A stretch of 64,000 bases of DNA. Origin: Allocoleopsis franciscana PCC 7113 (lineage in GTDB: Bacteria > Cyanobacteriota > Cyanobacteriia > Cyanobacteriales > Coleofasciculaceae). The notes beneath the pieces are model-generated. The model was not told the origin of the DNA, made no database searches, and worked only from the letters and a program-made list of their open reading frames with translations. This document shows, piece after piece, positions 37,904 through 46,180 of the stretch. Positions within the stretch are counted from its first letter, which is position 1, and every line of letters begins with the position of its first letter. The position numbers and the translations under genes are program-made. The DNA lies in the NCBI RefSeq assembly GCF_000317515.1, contig NC_019738.1, forward strand, positions 4,862,001 to 4,926,000, read 5' to 3'.

Positions 37904-39307
37904 ATGGTATCTGCAAGTGTATTGCCCCAACTCACGACGAAACATTCTCTAGTTCTGAGTCTAGAGCAAAGCTTGGTGAGCCTACCGAAGGAACCTTCCA
38001 ATTCAAGATTAAATCAATTGAACCGATCAGCACAGCATCTTTCACTTTCACAAGCGCAGGAGCTGATCTGCCAATTTTTTCTGGAAGAACTCAGGAAAAA
38101 CTCCCCTGAGTCAGTTTTAGAGAAATTTAATGATTTATTTATCGAGCCAACAGGAGCCATCAACTCAACGCCTTGCCAAGCTCTAAACATGATTCTTCGT
38201 TCACATTCTGAAGAAACTTTTATTTATACATTAAAACGGTCAATTTATATTTTGGTCAATAACTGGAGTTCGGCGAGACAACAAAAGTACGTACAGCAAT
38301 TAATACAACTCCTCTCCACTTCTCTAAATATTCAAACTCTATATAGTTTTACTCGGAAACGCCTGACACTGTGGCGACGCAACTTTGTTAACAGCCAAGA
38401 TTATCAAGAGCTGAAACTCTTTGCGGCAAAATATGAAAATCGTAACCAAGGACACTGGAGCCATCGCTATAGCACTTACTTGCTAGTTTCTCAAACCGCT
38501 GATGTGAGTAAACCGTTAGAACAGCAAGAAGCGGCACGCACCTATTCCAAGCAACTTAAAGCGCGATTCAAATATGAATTGGCTATGTATACGGCTCGTT
38601 CTTCACCTACCACCTGCCAGCCTAATTCTTCCCCCAACCCAACAAGTCTAGGTGGTGAAGTAGTGCGTTTAATTCAGCAAATAATAAAAAAGCGTAGTCG
38701 CTTCAGTTATGCTAGCTTAGCTAGAATTTTTCTCAATCAGAATCAAGATATTTGCTACAAAAATTTCAAACAAAATATTCTTAGTTATTTATTCTTTTCT
38801 ACAGATAATCCTGGTTTAGCCGAGAGACTGAAGACTCATCTTGCTTCCCATCTAGATATCCTTTATAAGGAGTACGATCGTCAGCCCTGGGATAATCACT
38901 TACTCCTGAGAACTTGCAAGCGGCTGATCGAATATTTAACGACAATGAATCAAAGGAATCCTTCTCTACTATTTGTTACTTTAATCAGTCAGGGGAAATC
39001 ATTAACCTTAGCAATTCTTTTGCTAAAAATTGTCTTACTTTGCCCCCAAACACACTTTCATTTAGAATGTTGTCTGGCTCAACTTATTCAATACTATAAA
39101 AATCAGTCAGAGGCTGAATGTAAATGGCTAATTAATTTTTTAGAAGTGATTCAATTGACCTTAACTATTTATATTGAAGACGTACAATATAATTTGGTGA
39201 ATATGTCCAAAGGTAATTCCCATTCAAGGGCAACCGACGAAGAGAATATTTATCGGATTTTCTCTCAAACCAAATGTGTAACGGAATTGGCTCAAAAGGC
39301 CGCTTAA
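37904..39307 (+). CDS. unknown helical protein B of a tandem pair
   Basis: 467 residues, the downstream copy of the 36151-37620 protein, alignable over nearly its full length (MVSASVLPQLTTKHSLVLSLEQSLVSLPKEP..., LSQAQELICQFFLEEL, LFIEPTGAINSTPCQALNMI, TLKRSIYILVNNW, LWRRNFVNSQDYQELKLFAAKYENRNQGHWSHRY, LEQQEAARTYSKQLKARFKYELAMYTAR, HLECCLAQLIQYY). The most variable parts are residues ~20-35 and ~205-225 and the tail. Both copies start MVS at equivalent positions, which supports these starts. They are separated by 283 bases, probably with separate promoters. Both copies have stayed open, so both are likely under selection. Confidence 0.5.
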   Translation: MVSASVLPQLTTKHSLVLSLEQSLVSLPKEPSNSRLNQLNRSAQHLSLSQAQELICQFFLEELRKNSPESVLEKFNDLFIEPTGAINSTPCQALNMILRSHSEETFIYTLKRSIYILVNNWSSARQQKYVQQLIQLLSTSLNIQTLYSFTRKRLTLWRRNFVNSQDYQELKLFAAKYENRNQGHWSHRYSTYLLVSQTADVSKPLEQQEAARTYSKQLKARFKYELAMYTARSSPTTCQPNSSPNPTSLGGEVVRLIQQIIKKRSRFSYASLARIFLNQNQDICYKNFKQNILSYLFFSTDNPGLAERLKTHLASHLDILYKEYDRQPWDNHLLLRTCKRLIEYLTTMNQRNPSLLFVTLISQGKSLTLAILLLKIVLLCPQTHFHLECCLAQLIQYYKNQSEAECKWLINFLEVIQLTLTIYIEDVQYNLVNMSKGNSHSRATDEENIYRIFSQTKCVTELAQKAA

Positions 39308-39390
39308 TTCAGCAACATCAGCAACAGTACTGATTAAAGTGGGGCTTTTCCCAAGGGTACAGTCCCACGGAAAATTGTTGTGAGTGATGA

Positions 39391-41310
39391 TTATTGAAGC
39401 GATGTTCTAGAGCTAAGTGGATCACGCTGCCAAATGTAAATAATAGGGTCGCCTCCACCGCTGACTAGGGTCTGCCCACAGGGGCTAAAAACGACAGAAT
39501 GAACCCAGCGAGTATGACCGGTGAGAGTGCAAAGTTCTTGCCCCGTGCTGGTGTCCCAAAGCTTAATCGTCCTATCATCACTACTACTTGCTAATAGTTT
39601 TCCAACTCCTAACATGGGGCTGAAAGCAACAGAATAAATGGCTCCCAGATGACCTCTTAGGGTGCAAAGTTCTCGTCCTGTCTTGAGATTCCAAAGCTTA
39701 ACAGTTGCATCATCGCTACCACTAGCAAGCATCTGCCCATCGGGACTAAAGCTAACAGCCCGAACCCAGCTTTGATGACCTTTAAGAATCGGAAATTGTC
39801 CTCCTGTTCTGAGATTCCAGAGCTTAATCGAATCCCCATTCGCTGCAACGAGAGTTTTGCCAGTGGGACTAATAGCGATCGCATTAATCCAACTAGTATC
39901 CCCTTTGAGGCGGCGAATCTCTTGCCCCGTCTTCAGATTCCACAGCTTAACCGCCCCATTATTATCAAGGCTGGCGATAATCTCCTCCTCTGGACTCATC
40001 GCGACGGCATAAACACAGCCTGAATCCCTAGAAAACCAGTTCCCTAGAGTGAGGGTACCAATTTGCATTCCCGTACTGAGTTCCCAGAGTTTAATCGTCT
40101 TGTCCTCACTACCACTGGCGAGAATCTCTCCATCGGCACTGATGGCGATCGCAGAAACGGTCTTAGAATGACCTCTTAGGGTACAAAGCTCTTCTCCTGT
40201 GGCTAGCTGCCAGAGTTTGATCGTGTTGTCATCGCTGCCACTAATCAGAATCTCCCCATCTGGCGTGATGGCGAGGGAACGAACGGATTGAGTATGACCT
40301 TGAAGAGTATAAACACATCTCCAGTTCTGGAGGGGTGCGTTCGAGGCGGGGGTAAATCCAGGGGTGGGCGTTTGGGGGAACGCAGTTGCGGATTGTGCAG
40401 AAATGACTCTTGGCGTTCTAGTGCGGGGATATACCCTAGAATTCAGGGCGTCGAGGGCTTCTACAGCCGATTGAAAACGCCGACTCGTTGCCATCTCTAC
40501 CATTTTGTCTAATATTCGACCCAAGCGACGAGTTACGGGACGGCTCAAATAATTCCGCCATACCCAGGTGGCTTCGCTAAAGGAATACAGATCAAAGGGT
40601 TCCGTCTGAGTCAGCAGATGCAGGCAGGTTACACCTAAACTATACAAATCACTGGAAAAAACCGCTTTGCCGCCAGCCTGTTCGGGTGCGGCATACCCGG
40701 CTGAACCTATCACGGTTCCGGTTCTGGCAAGGGCCGTTCCGGTAGCATATTTAGCCGCGCCAAAATCTACTAAGAGTAATTGCCCATCATCGCGACGAAT
40801 GATGTTTTCTGGCTTGATATCTCGGTGAATAACGTTGTGAGTGTGGATAAATTCAATCACAGGCAGCAAACTGTGGAGTAAATCTCGAATCTGTTTTTCG
40901 TTAAAAATGCCTTCAGTTTTGAGAACGTTAGATAAGTTTTCTCCCTCAATAAACTCCTGCACTAAATACTGACGGTTATCCTGCTCAAAATGCGCGATGA
41001 ATTCAGGAATTTGCGGATGTTTGCCCAACTCTTCCAAGCGCACAGCTTCTTGTTCAAAGAGTTCTGCCGCTTTTTGTCGGTTCGCAATCCCTTGGGCTTG
41101 TGGGAAAAATTGCTTGATCACACAGCGAGATTTTGCGGCTTGCTCTTCATCCACCGCTAAGAAGGTTCTGCCAAAGCCACCTTGTCCAATGAGTTGAAGG
41201 GCGCGATAACGTCCTTGCAGGAGTAACTTAGAGCCGCAACTCTGGCAAAAATTCGCCCCCATTGGGTTGCTAGTGGGGCTGGGGCAATCAGGATTGAGGC
41301 AATAGCTCAT
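39391..41310 (-). CDS. zinc-ribbon Ser/Thr kinase with seven WD40 repeats
   Basis: 639 residues from ATG 41310, chosen because the paralogue at 42.5 kb starts identically (MSYCLNP) and GAGG lies upstream. Residues 4-26 form a Cys4 zinc ribbon (CLNPDC...FCQSC). The kinase spans ~33-285: GQGGFGRTF, Lys66, HRD Asp164, DFG Asp182, GSAGYAAPEQ. After a Pro-rich linker come seven WD40 repeats (~330-635), ending in KLW/IW motifs and enough for a closed seven-blade propeller. The cytosolic kinase is likely directed to targets by the propeller. The third repeat has an unusual insertion (GNWFSRDSGCV). It belongs to the leftward cluster with the Rpn gene, the second kinase and the DnaJ-WD40 gene. Confidence 0.92.
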   Translation of the reverse strand: MSYCLNPDCPSPTSNPMGANFCQSCGSKLLLQGRYRALQLIGQGGFGRTFLAVDEEQAAKSRCVIKQFFPQAQGIANRQKAAELFEQEAVRLEELGKHPQIPEFIAHFEQDNRQYLVQEFIEGENLSNVLKTEGIFNEKQIRDLLHSLLPVIEFIHTHNVIHRDIKPENIIRRDDGQLLLVDFGAAKYATGTALARTGTVIGSAGYAAPEQAGGKAVFSSDLYSLGVTCLHLLTQTEPFDLYSFSEATWVWRNYLSRPVTRRLGRILDKMVEMATSRRFQSAVEALDALNSRVYPRTRTPRVISAQSATAFPQTPTPGFTPASNAPLQNWRCVYTLQGHTQSVRSLAITPDGEILISGSDDNTIKLWQLATGEELCTLRGHSKTVSAIAISADGEILASGSEDKTIKLWELSTGMQIGTLTLGNWFSRDSGCVYAVAMSPEEEIIASLDNNGAVKLWNLKTGQEIRRLKGDTSWINAIAISPTGKTLVAANGDSIKLWNLRTGGQFPILKGHQSWVRAVSFSPDGQMLASGSDDATVKLWNLKTGRELCTLRGHLGAIYSVAFSPMLGVGKLLASSSDDRTIKLWDTSTGQELCTLTGHTRWVHSVVFSPCGQTLVSGGGDPIIYIWQRDPLSSRTSLQ

Positions 41311-41458
41311 AGGAAAAGGCAATCCTCAGACTGCATCTATGGTAAATCCTCTGGAAATGCCTCTTGGGTTCTGGGCGAGAATTCCTCCTGAAAGAGCGAT
41401 CGCTCTCAACTGATCATCTTGCCGTCATTGTTGGCAGTAATTATTGAATCAATATTCT

Positions 41459-42412
41459 TTAAACCAGGGTTTGAGCTTGCAACCAAGCCGTTAATTCTGC
41501 TGCACTGGTAAAATCTAACACGGCATCTGCTAGATTTTCTAATTGCTCAAGAGATAATTGACGGATGCGGCTTTGGTTCTCAGGACTAATTGTTCCCAGA
41601 CGACGGTCTAATTGACGTAGGATTAATTCGACTTGTCCTTGTTGTAAGCCTTGCTGTAAACCTTGTTGTAAGCCTTGCTGTAAACCTTGTTGTAAGCCTT
41701 CTTCTATACCTTTGAGGATTGCTCCTCGTTGGTCTTCTAAAAACATTTGCTGCTTCTCTAAATCTTCCAATTCTTCAAGACTTAAGTTAGCCACATTGGC
41801 AATTCTAAACGCTTTCTGAATCTCTGGTACTTCACCCATGGATTCTGGTACTGTCTCCAGGGTGTTAGTTTGTTTCATAAAATAAATCCATTTGTCAGTT
41901 ATTGTCTCTAACTCAGCTAACTCTTTCTGAAAATTAGGTAACTCAACAAATACCAATTCCAGCGGATGATCAGGATACACAAATAAATCCTGCATATCGG
42001 CGAAGGTAAAACGGGAAATAACCTTGTTCCGCTGAGAAAACATTTGAAAATCAGTAATCGTTAAAGCAATCACGGGGTTTAAGCGGGAATAACCTTGACC
42101 TGCCTTGAGTTGCGTGGAAAAGGTTTTTGCTGCATTGTATACGACCCGTTTATCAAAAGCGACTACATTCAAAACTTGCATTTCAATAATCACGATTTTG
42201 TTGCCAGTAATATTGGCTTTGATATCCAAGTATGTATCTTTCAAACTGGAAATATTAGGTGCCGAATAAGGGTCAATAATTTCTAAATCTTCAATAATGG
42301 ATTGTCCATCGTAAAGCAGAGCATTTAAAAAACTAATGAGAATGTCCTTGCTATCAATCGACCCGAATATTTTTTTGAAAGCAAAGTCTGTTTTGGGATT
42401 AATAAAATTCAT
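41459..42412 (-). CDS. Rpn-family PD-(D/E)XK nuclease / DUF4351 protein
   Basis: 317 residues. The N-terminal ~200 residues are the Rpn/transposase_31-like fold: NPKTDFAFKKIFGS, then the PD-(D/E)XK-type core YLDIKANITGNKIVIIEMQV, with Asp and the E-x-Q acting as the nuclease triad, and RVVYNAAKTFS. A low-complexity stretch of five GLQQ units (~234-255) follows. The C-terminal DUF4351 region is (LILRQLDRRLGTISPENQSRIRQLSLEQLENLADAVLDF...ELTAWL). Rpn proteins promote RecA-independent recombination in E. coli. The gene lies on the same strand between two kinase-WD40 genes and may have inserted there. ATG 42412. Confidence 0.85.
   Translation of the reverse strand: MNFINPKTDFAFKKIFGSIDSKDILISFLNALLYDGQSIIEDLEIIDPYSAPNISSLKDTYLDIKANITGNKIVIIEMQVLNVVAFDKRVVYNAAKTFSTQLKAGQGYSRLNPVIALTITDFQMFSQRNKVISRFTFADMQDLFVYPDHPLELVFVELPNFQKELAELETITDKWIYFMKQTNTLETVPESMGEVPEIQKAFRIANVANLSLEELEDLEKQQMFLEDQRGAILKGIEEGLQQGLQQGLQQGLQQGLQQGQVELILRQLDRRLGTISPENQSRIRQLSLEQLENLADAVLDFTSAAELTAWLQAQTLV
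41637..41703. repeat. in-frame tandem repeat encoding GLQQ units
   Basis: A 12-base unit alternating between two variants (TTGTAAGCC / CTGTAAACC on the plus strand) is repeated about five times within the Rpn gene. Copy number in such repeats often varies between strains. The frame is preserved because the unit is four codons. Confidence 0.7.
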
Positions 42413-42494
42413 GACTTGTTTTGAGATTAAAATGATGAATTATTTTGAACTATTACTCTAGGCTAAAAAAGTCCCTATCTCTAAAATCCAAGCC

Positions 42495-44357
42495 TCAATC
42501 ACATCGCCAAATCTTGATCGTCTTATCCTTACTGCTACTCACTAAAATCTTCCCATCCCCGCTAAAGACAAGGGAATAAATGGAGTCGCTATGTCCCGTA
42601 AGAGTGCGAAGTTCCTTGCCTGTATTTAAATGCCACAGTTTGATGCTGTTGTCGTCACTTCCACTGGCTAAAATCTGCCCATCGGCTGTTATGGCTAGAG
42701 TCCGAACCCCTTCAGTATGACCCTTGAGTGTACAAAGTTCTTGCCCTGTTGAGAGCTGCCACAACTTGATTGTTTGATCATAACTACCACTAGCTAAAAT
42801 CTGCCCATCGGGTGTGATGGCTAAAGAGCGAACCCAGTCACCATGAGCCGTAAAAGTATGAAGTTCCCTGCCTGTACTTATATGCCACAGCTTGATGGTT
42901 TGGTCGTTGCTACCACTCACCAAAATCTGCCCATCTGGTGTCATGGTTAAAGTACTTACCCAGTCATTATGACCTGTCAAAGTATGAAGTTCTTTCCCTG
43001 TATTTAAATGCCACAATTTGATGGTTTGGTCATTGCTAGCACTCGCCAAAATTTGCCCATCTGGTGTCATTGTCAAAGCACGAACCCAACGAGAATGACC
43101 TTTAAGAGTGCGAAGTTGCTTCCCGGTTGATAGTTGCCACAGCTTGATTGTATTGTCATCGCTGCCACTAGCTAAAATCTCCCCATCGGGTGTGATAGCC
43201 AGAGTCCTAGCCCAATAGTTATGACCCTCTAAGGTGCGGATTTCTTTCCCTGTTGATAATTGCCACAACTTAATCGTTTGGTCTCCACTGCTACTCGCCA
43301 AAATCTGACTATCAGGACTAATCGTAACTGACCAAACGCGGCTGGAATGTCCTCTCAGAGTCTTAACACATTTCCAGGTTAACGGTGGCAATTGTAAAGT
43401 CGGCTGTGTTGAAAAAAGTGTTGAGTTAAAATACTGAGGTTGTCGGGTGGGCGGTGATTGAGTTGAAGCGATAGGTGCTTGAAACCCTAAGTCACGGAGG
43501 ACTTCAGCAGCGGATTGATAGCGTTTATTTGTACCATTTTCAACGAGCCGATCTAAGATATAACCCAGTTGTTCACTCACCGGATTATTCAGCAGATATT
43601 GTCGCCAAACCCAGCTATCTTCACCGACATCAAACAATTCTAACGGGGAAATCTGAGTCAATAGATAGAGGCAAGTCACCCCTAAACTATACAAATCACT
43701 GGCAAAACAAGCTTTGCCTCTCGCTTGTTCCGGTGCGAGATATCCAGGTGTTCCAATCGTCGTTCCTGTCAGTAATAATGCCGTCTCCTTAGCAAATTTA
43801 GCGGCACCAAAATCAACCAAAATGAGTTCTCGATTGGGGCGACGAATGATGTTCGCAGGTTTAATATCACGATGAATGACTTGCTGAGAGTGGATGAATT
43901 CCAGAACAGGAAGCAAACTTTCCAGCAATTGTCGAATTTGAGCTTCCTGAAAAATTCCTTCTGCTTCTAGTTCTTGGAGTAAATTTTGCCCGTCGATAAA
44001 CTCTTGGATCAAATATTGACGATTATCTTGAGTAAAATGTGCCAGCAGTTCTGGAATTTGAGGATGTTGCCCCAACTCATCCAGTCGCATCGCTTCTTGT
44101 TCAAATAAATCAGCGGCTTTTTGAATATTATTTGCGCCTTGGATTTGGGGATAAAACTGCTTAATGACGCAACGGGGTTTTGAGGGTTTGTATTCATCCA
44201 CAGCGAGAAAGGTTCTGCCAAATCCCCCTTGTCCAATCAGTTCGAGGGCGCGATAGCGATCGCCCAATAGCAACTTTGAACCGCAGTATTGACAAAACTT
44301 GGCCTCAGATCGATTACGACTCGCTTTCTGGCATTCGGGATTTAGGCAATAGCTCAT
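42495..44357 (-). CDS. zinc-ribbon Ser/Thr kinase with seven WD40 repeats (paralogue)
   Basis: 620 residues, the same architecture as the 39391-41310 product: Cys4 zinc ribbon (CLNPEC...FCQYC), kinase (~33-285; Lys66, Asp164 in HRDIKPANI, Asp182 in VDFGAAK, GTPGYLAPEQ), a Gln/Pro-rich linker, then seven WD40 repeats (~327-620). Here the repeats are strikingly alike: TPDGQILASGS, DQTIKLW and LSTGKELHTL recur almost unchanged, pointing to recent amplification or homogenisation of a ~126-bp unit. The protein is cytosolic. With the neighbouring kinase it forms a duplicated pair separated by the Rpn gene. Substrates are unknown. ATG 44357. Confidence 0.92.
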   Translation of the reverse strand: MSYCLNPECQKASRNRSEAKFCQYCGSKLLLGDRYRALELIGQGGFGRTFLAVDEYKPSKPRCVIKQFYPQIQGANNIQKAADLFEQEAMRLDELGQHPQIPELLAHFTQDNRQYLIQEFIDGQNLLQELEAEGIFQEAQIRQLLESLLPVLEFIHSQQVIHRDIKPANIIRRPNRELILVDFGAAKFAKETALLLTGTTIGTPGYLAPEQARGKACFASDLYSLGVTCLYLLTQISPLELFDVGEDSWVWRQYLLNNPVSEQLGYILDRLVENGTNKRYQSAAEVLRDLGFQAPIASTQSPPTRQPQYFNSTLFSTQPTLQLPPLTWKCVKTLRGHSSRVWSVTISPDSQILASSSGDQTIKLWQLSTGKEIRTLEGHNYWARTLAITPDGEILASGSDDNTIKLWQLSTGKQLRTLKGHSRWVRALTMTPDGQILASASNDQTIKLWHLNTGKELHTLTGHNDWVSTLTMTPDGQILVSGSNDQTIKLWHISTGRELHTFTAHGDWVRSLAITPDGQILASGSYDQTIKLWQLSTGQELCTLKGHTEGVRTLAITADGQILASGSDDNSIKLWHLNTGKELRTLTGHSDSIYSLVFSGDGKILVSSSKDKTIKIWRCD

Positions 44358-44529
44358 AACACTCTTTAATAACTCTCAAATAAAATATTGATTTTTCTTT
44401 GATAGTATTCTCGAAAATTGTAAATTTCTCCGGGAATTATTAAAGAGTAATCCGGAAAAGCGATCGCCTGATTGCAAGATGTGATGCTTAGGAGAACAGG
44501 GAAAGAACAAATGGCTGCTCAAAACAGCC

Positions 44530-45993
44530 TCAATCGCACTGCCAAATCTTGATCGTTTTGTCGTGACCACCACTGACCAGAGTCTTACCATCTGGGCTAA
44601 AAGCGACGGTATAGACCACACCGGAATGCCCCGTCAATGTGCAGATTTCTTGGCCTGTATCGACTTTCCACAACTTGATGATACCGTCAACACCCGTACT
44701 AGCAAGCGTTTGTCCATCCGGGCTAAAAGCGATCGAATAAACCGCATCAGAATGCCCTCTGAGAGTGCAAATGGCTTCTCCTGTATCGGTTTGCCACAAC
44801 TCGATATCGGTCAAACCACCACTGACTAGAGTTTTGCCATCCGGACTAAAGGCGACCGAAAAAATATAGTCCGAGTTCCCCCGGATTGAGCGAATAAGTT
44901 TACCACTATCCATCTGCCGAATTCTCAAAGGTTTTTCCAAACCGCCAGTGGCTAAAATTTTGCCATTGCTGCTGATAGCAACAGACAAAACCTGAGCAGA
45001 TTGACCGGTCAGGGTATAAAGTTCTTTCCCTGTACCCAGATGCCACAACTTGATGGTTTGATCCGCACTACCACTCACTAGCGTCAGTCTATCTGGACTG
45101 AAGGCAATAGCCGAAACCTCTTGGGAATGTCCAGAAAACTGGCTACCAAGGGTACGAATGACCTTCCTTGTACTTAGATCCCAAAGTTTGATGGTTTTAT
45201 CCGCACTACCACTAGCCAGAAGTTTTCCATTTGAGCTGATGGCAAGGCAGCGAATTCGATCTAAATTTCCGATCAGAGTACTGACGACTTTTCCTGTACT
45301 CAAGTCCCATAACTTAATCGTTTTATCAAAGCTACCACTGGCAATTGTCTTGCCGTCTCGTGTGATGACAACCGAGGCAACGATATCTGAATGTTCCCTC
45401 AGAGTACCTATACATTTCCACGGCAACTTTGACTGTGGCGTTGGGGGTGTTGACGTGGGGGAAGCAGAGGTTGTTGGTTTTGATACGGGTTTTGTTTTGG
45501 GGGGTGGTGAGTAGGCTGGATGTGGCTGTGTTTTTCTTTGTTGCCACTTGATGTCTGTGGCTTTCCTCAAATCCGATTTAGCTCGGTTATGATATCCAAG
45601 TTCCGAACAAGTACGCCCTCGTTTTTCGTAGGCTTCGGCGTACTGGGGATTGAGACGGATAGCCCGCGTAAAGTCCTCAATGGCTTCCTGATATCTTCCT
45701 ATTTTGGCCTTTTCCACTCCCTGAGTGTAGTAGATTTCGGCTGTAAATGACTCAGAATGAATCTTGGTTTCAGAGGTTGGAGGTGGGGAACTGGGCTGAT
45801 AAGATTTGAGGTGTTGGTAAGCTTCGATAATTTCTTTTATTTTCTCTTCTGCTTTCTGTTTGAGCACCAAATCCTCACCAAAGCGATCGGGATGCCAAGT
45901 TTTAGCTAGGTTTCGGTAGGCTTGTTTCACCTCCTCCTGCGATGCACCCGGTTTCAGCCCAAGGATTTCGTAGTATTGATGGATAGGATTCAT
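44530..45993 (-). CDS. DnaJ-TPR-WD40 protein
   Basis: 487 residues: J domain (~5-70, HPD at 34-36, QAYRNLAKTWHPDRFGED), a TPR pair (~85-150; YYTQGVEKAKIGRYQEAIEDFTRAIRLNPQYAEAYEKRG), a Pro/Thr-rich linker (~155-190) and seven WD40 repeats (~195-487). The intact HPD means it can stimulate an Hsp70/DnaK ATPase, with the propeller and TPR choosing clients. It is the first gene in the leftward run towards the two kinase-WD40 genes, and its propeller is of the same cyanobacterial type (WKCIGTL start, IWQCD end). Fusions of J domain and WD40 are uncommon outside cyanobacteria. ATG 45993. Confidence 0.9.
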   Translation of the reverse strand: MNPIHQYYEILGLKPGASQEEVKQAYRNLAKTWHPDRFGEDLVLKQKAEEKIKEIIEAYQHLKSYQPSSPPPTSETKIHSESFTAEIYYTQGVEKAKIGRYQEAIEDFTRAIRLNPQYAEAYEKRGRTCSELGYHNRAKSDLRKATDIKWQQRKTQPHPAYSPPPKTKPVSKPTTSASPTSTPPTPQSKLPWKCIGTLREHSDIVASVVITRDGKTIASGSFDKTIKLWDLSTGKVVSTLIGNLDRIRCLAISSNGKLLASGSADKTIKLWDLSTRKVIRTLGSQFSGHSQEVSAIAFSPDRLTLVSGSADQTIKLWHLGTGKELYTLTGQSAQVLSVAISSNGKILATGGLEKPLRIRQMDSGKLIRSIRGNSDYIFSVAFSPDGKTLVSGGLTDIELWQTDTGEAICTLRGHSDAVYSIAFSPDGQTLASTGVDGIIKLWKVDTGQEICTLTGHSGVVYTVAFSPDGKTLVSGGHDKTIKIWQCD

Positions 45994-46066
45994 CTACAGT
46001 CGGGTTGGCTAACAACTCTCAATCATTTCAGCTATGGAGTTTCCCGAAACCTTACGGAGTGGAACA

Positions 46067-46104
46067 ATTTAGAGATAAAAATTGATTGTAGTTTATCTCT
46101 AAAT
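46067..46104. repeat. perfect 13-bp AT-rich inverted repeat
   Basis: ATTTAGAGATAAA (46067-46079) and TTTATCTCTAAAT (46092-46104) are separated by 12 bases. The repeat lies between the cupB stop and the DnaJ-WD40 start. It may be the terminator of the cupB transcript or an operator. It lacks the GC-rich stem of a normal intrinsic terminator. Confidence 0.5.
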
Positions 46105-46180
46105 CTTAGCAGCCCATGATTTGAGACGTTTGGCAAATATTCCCGCTATTCCCACCAACTGTAGAGATTGTTACAAATTG

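Noticed and set aside
41630-41710. Possible CRISPR-like repeats
   Set aside because: The units are 12 bases, directly adjacent, with no spacers, and lie in frame inside the Rpn gene. It is a coding tandem repeat. No CRISPR array was seen elsewhere in the window.
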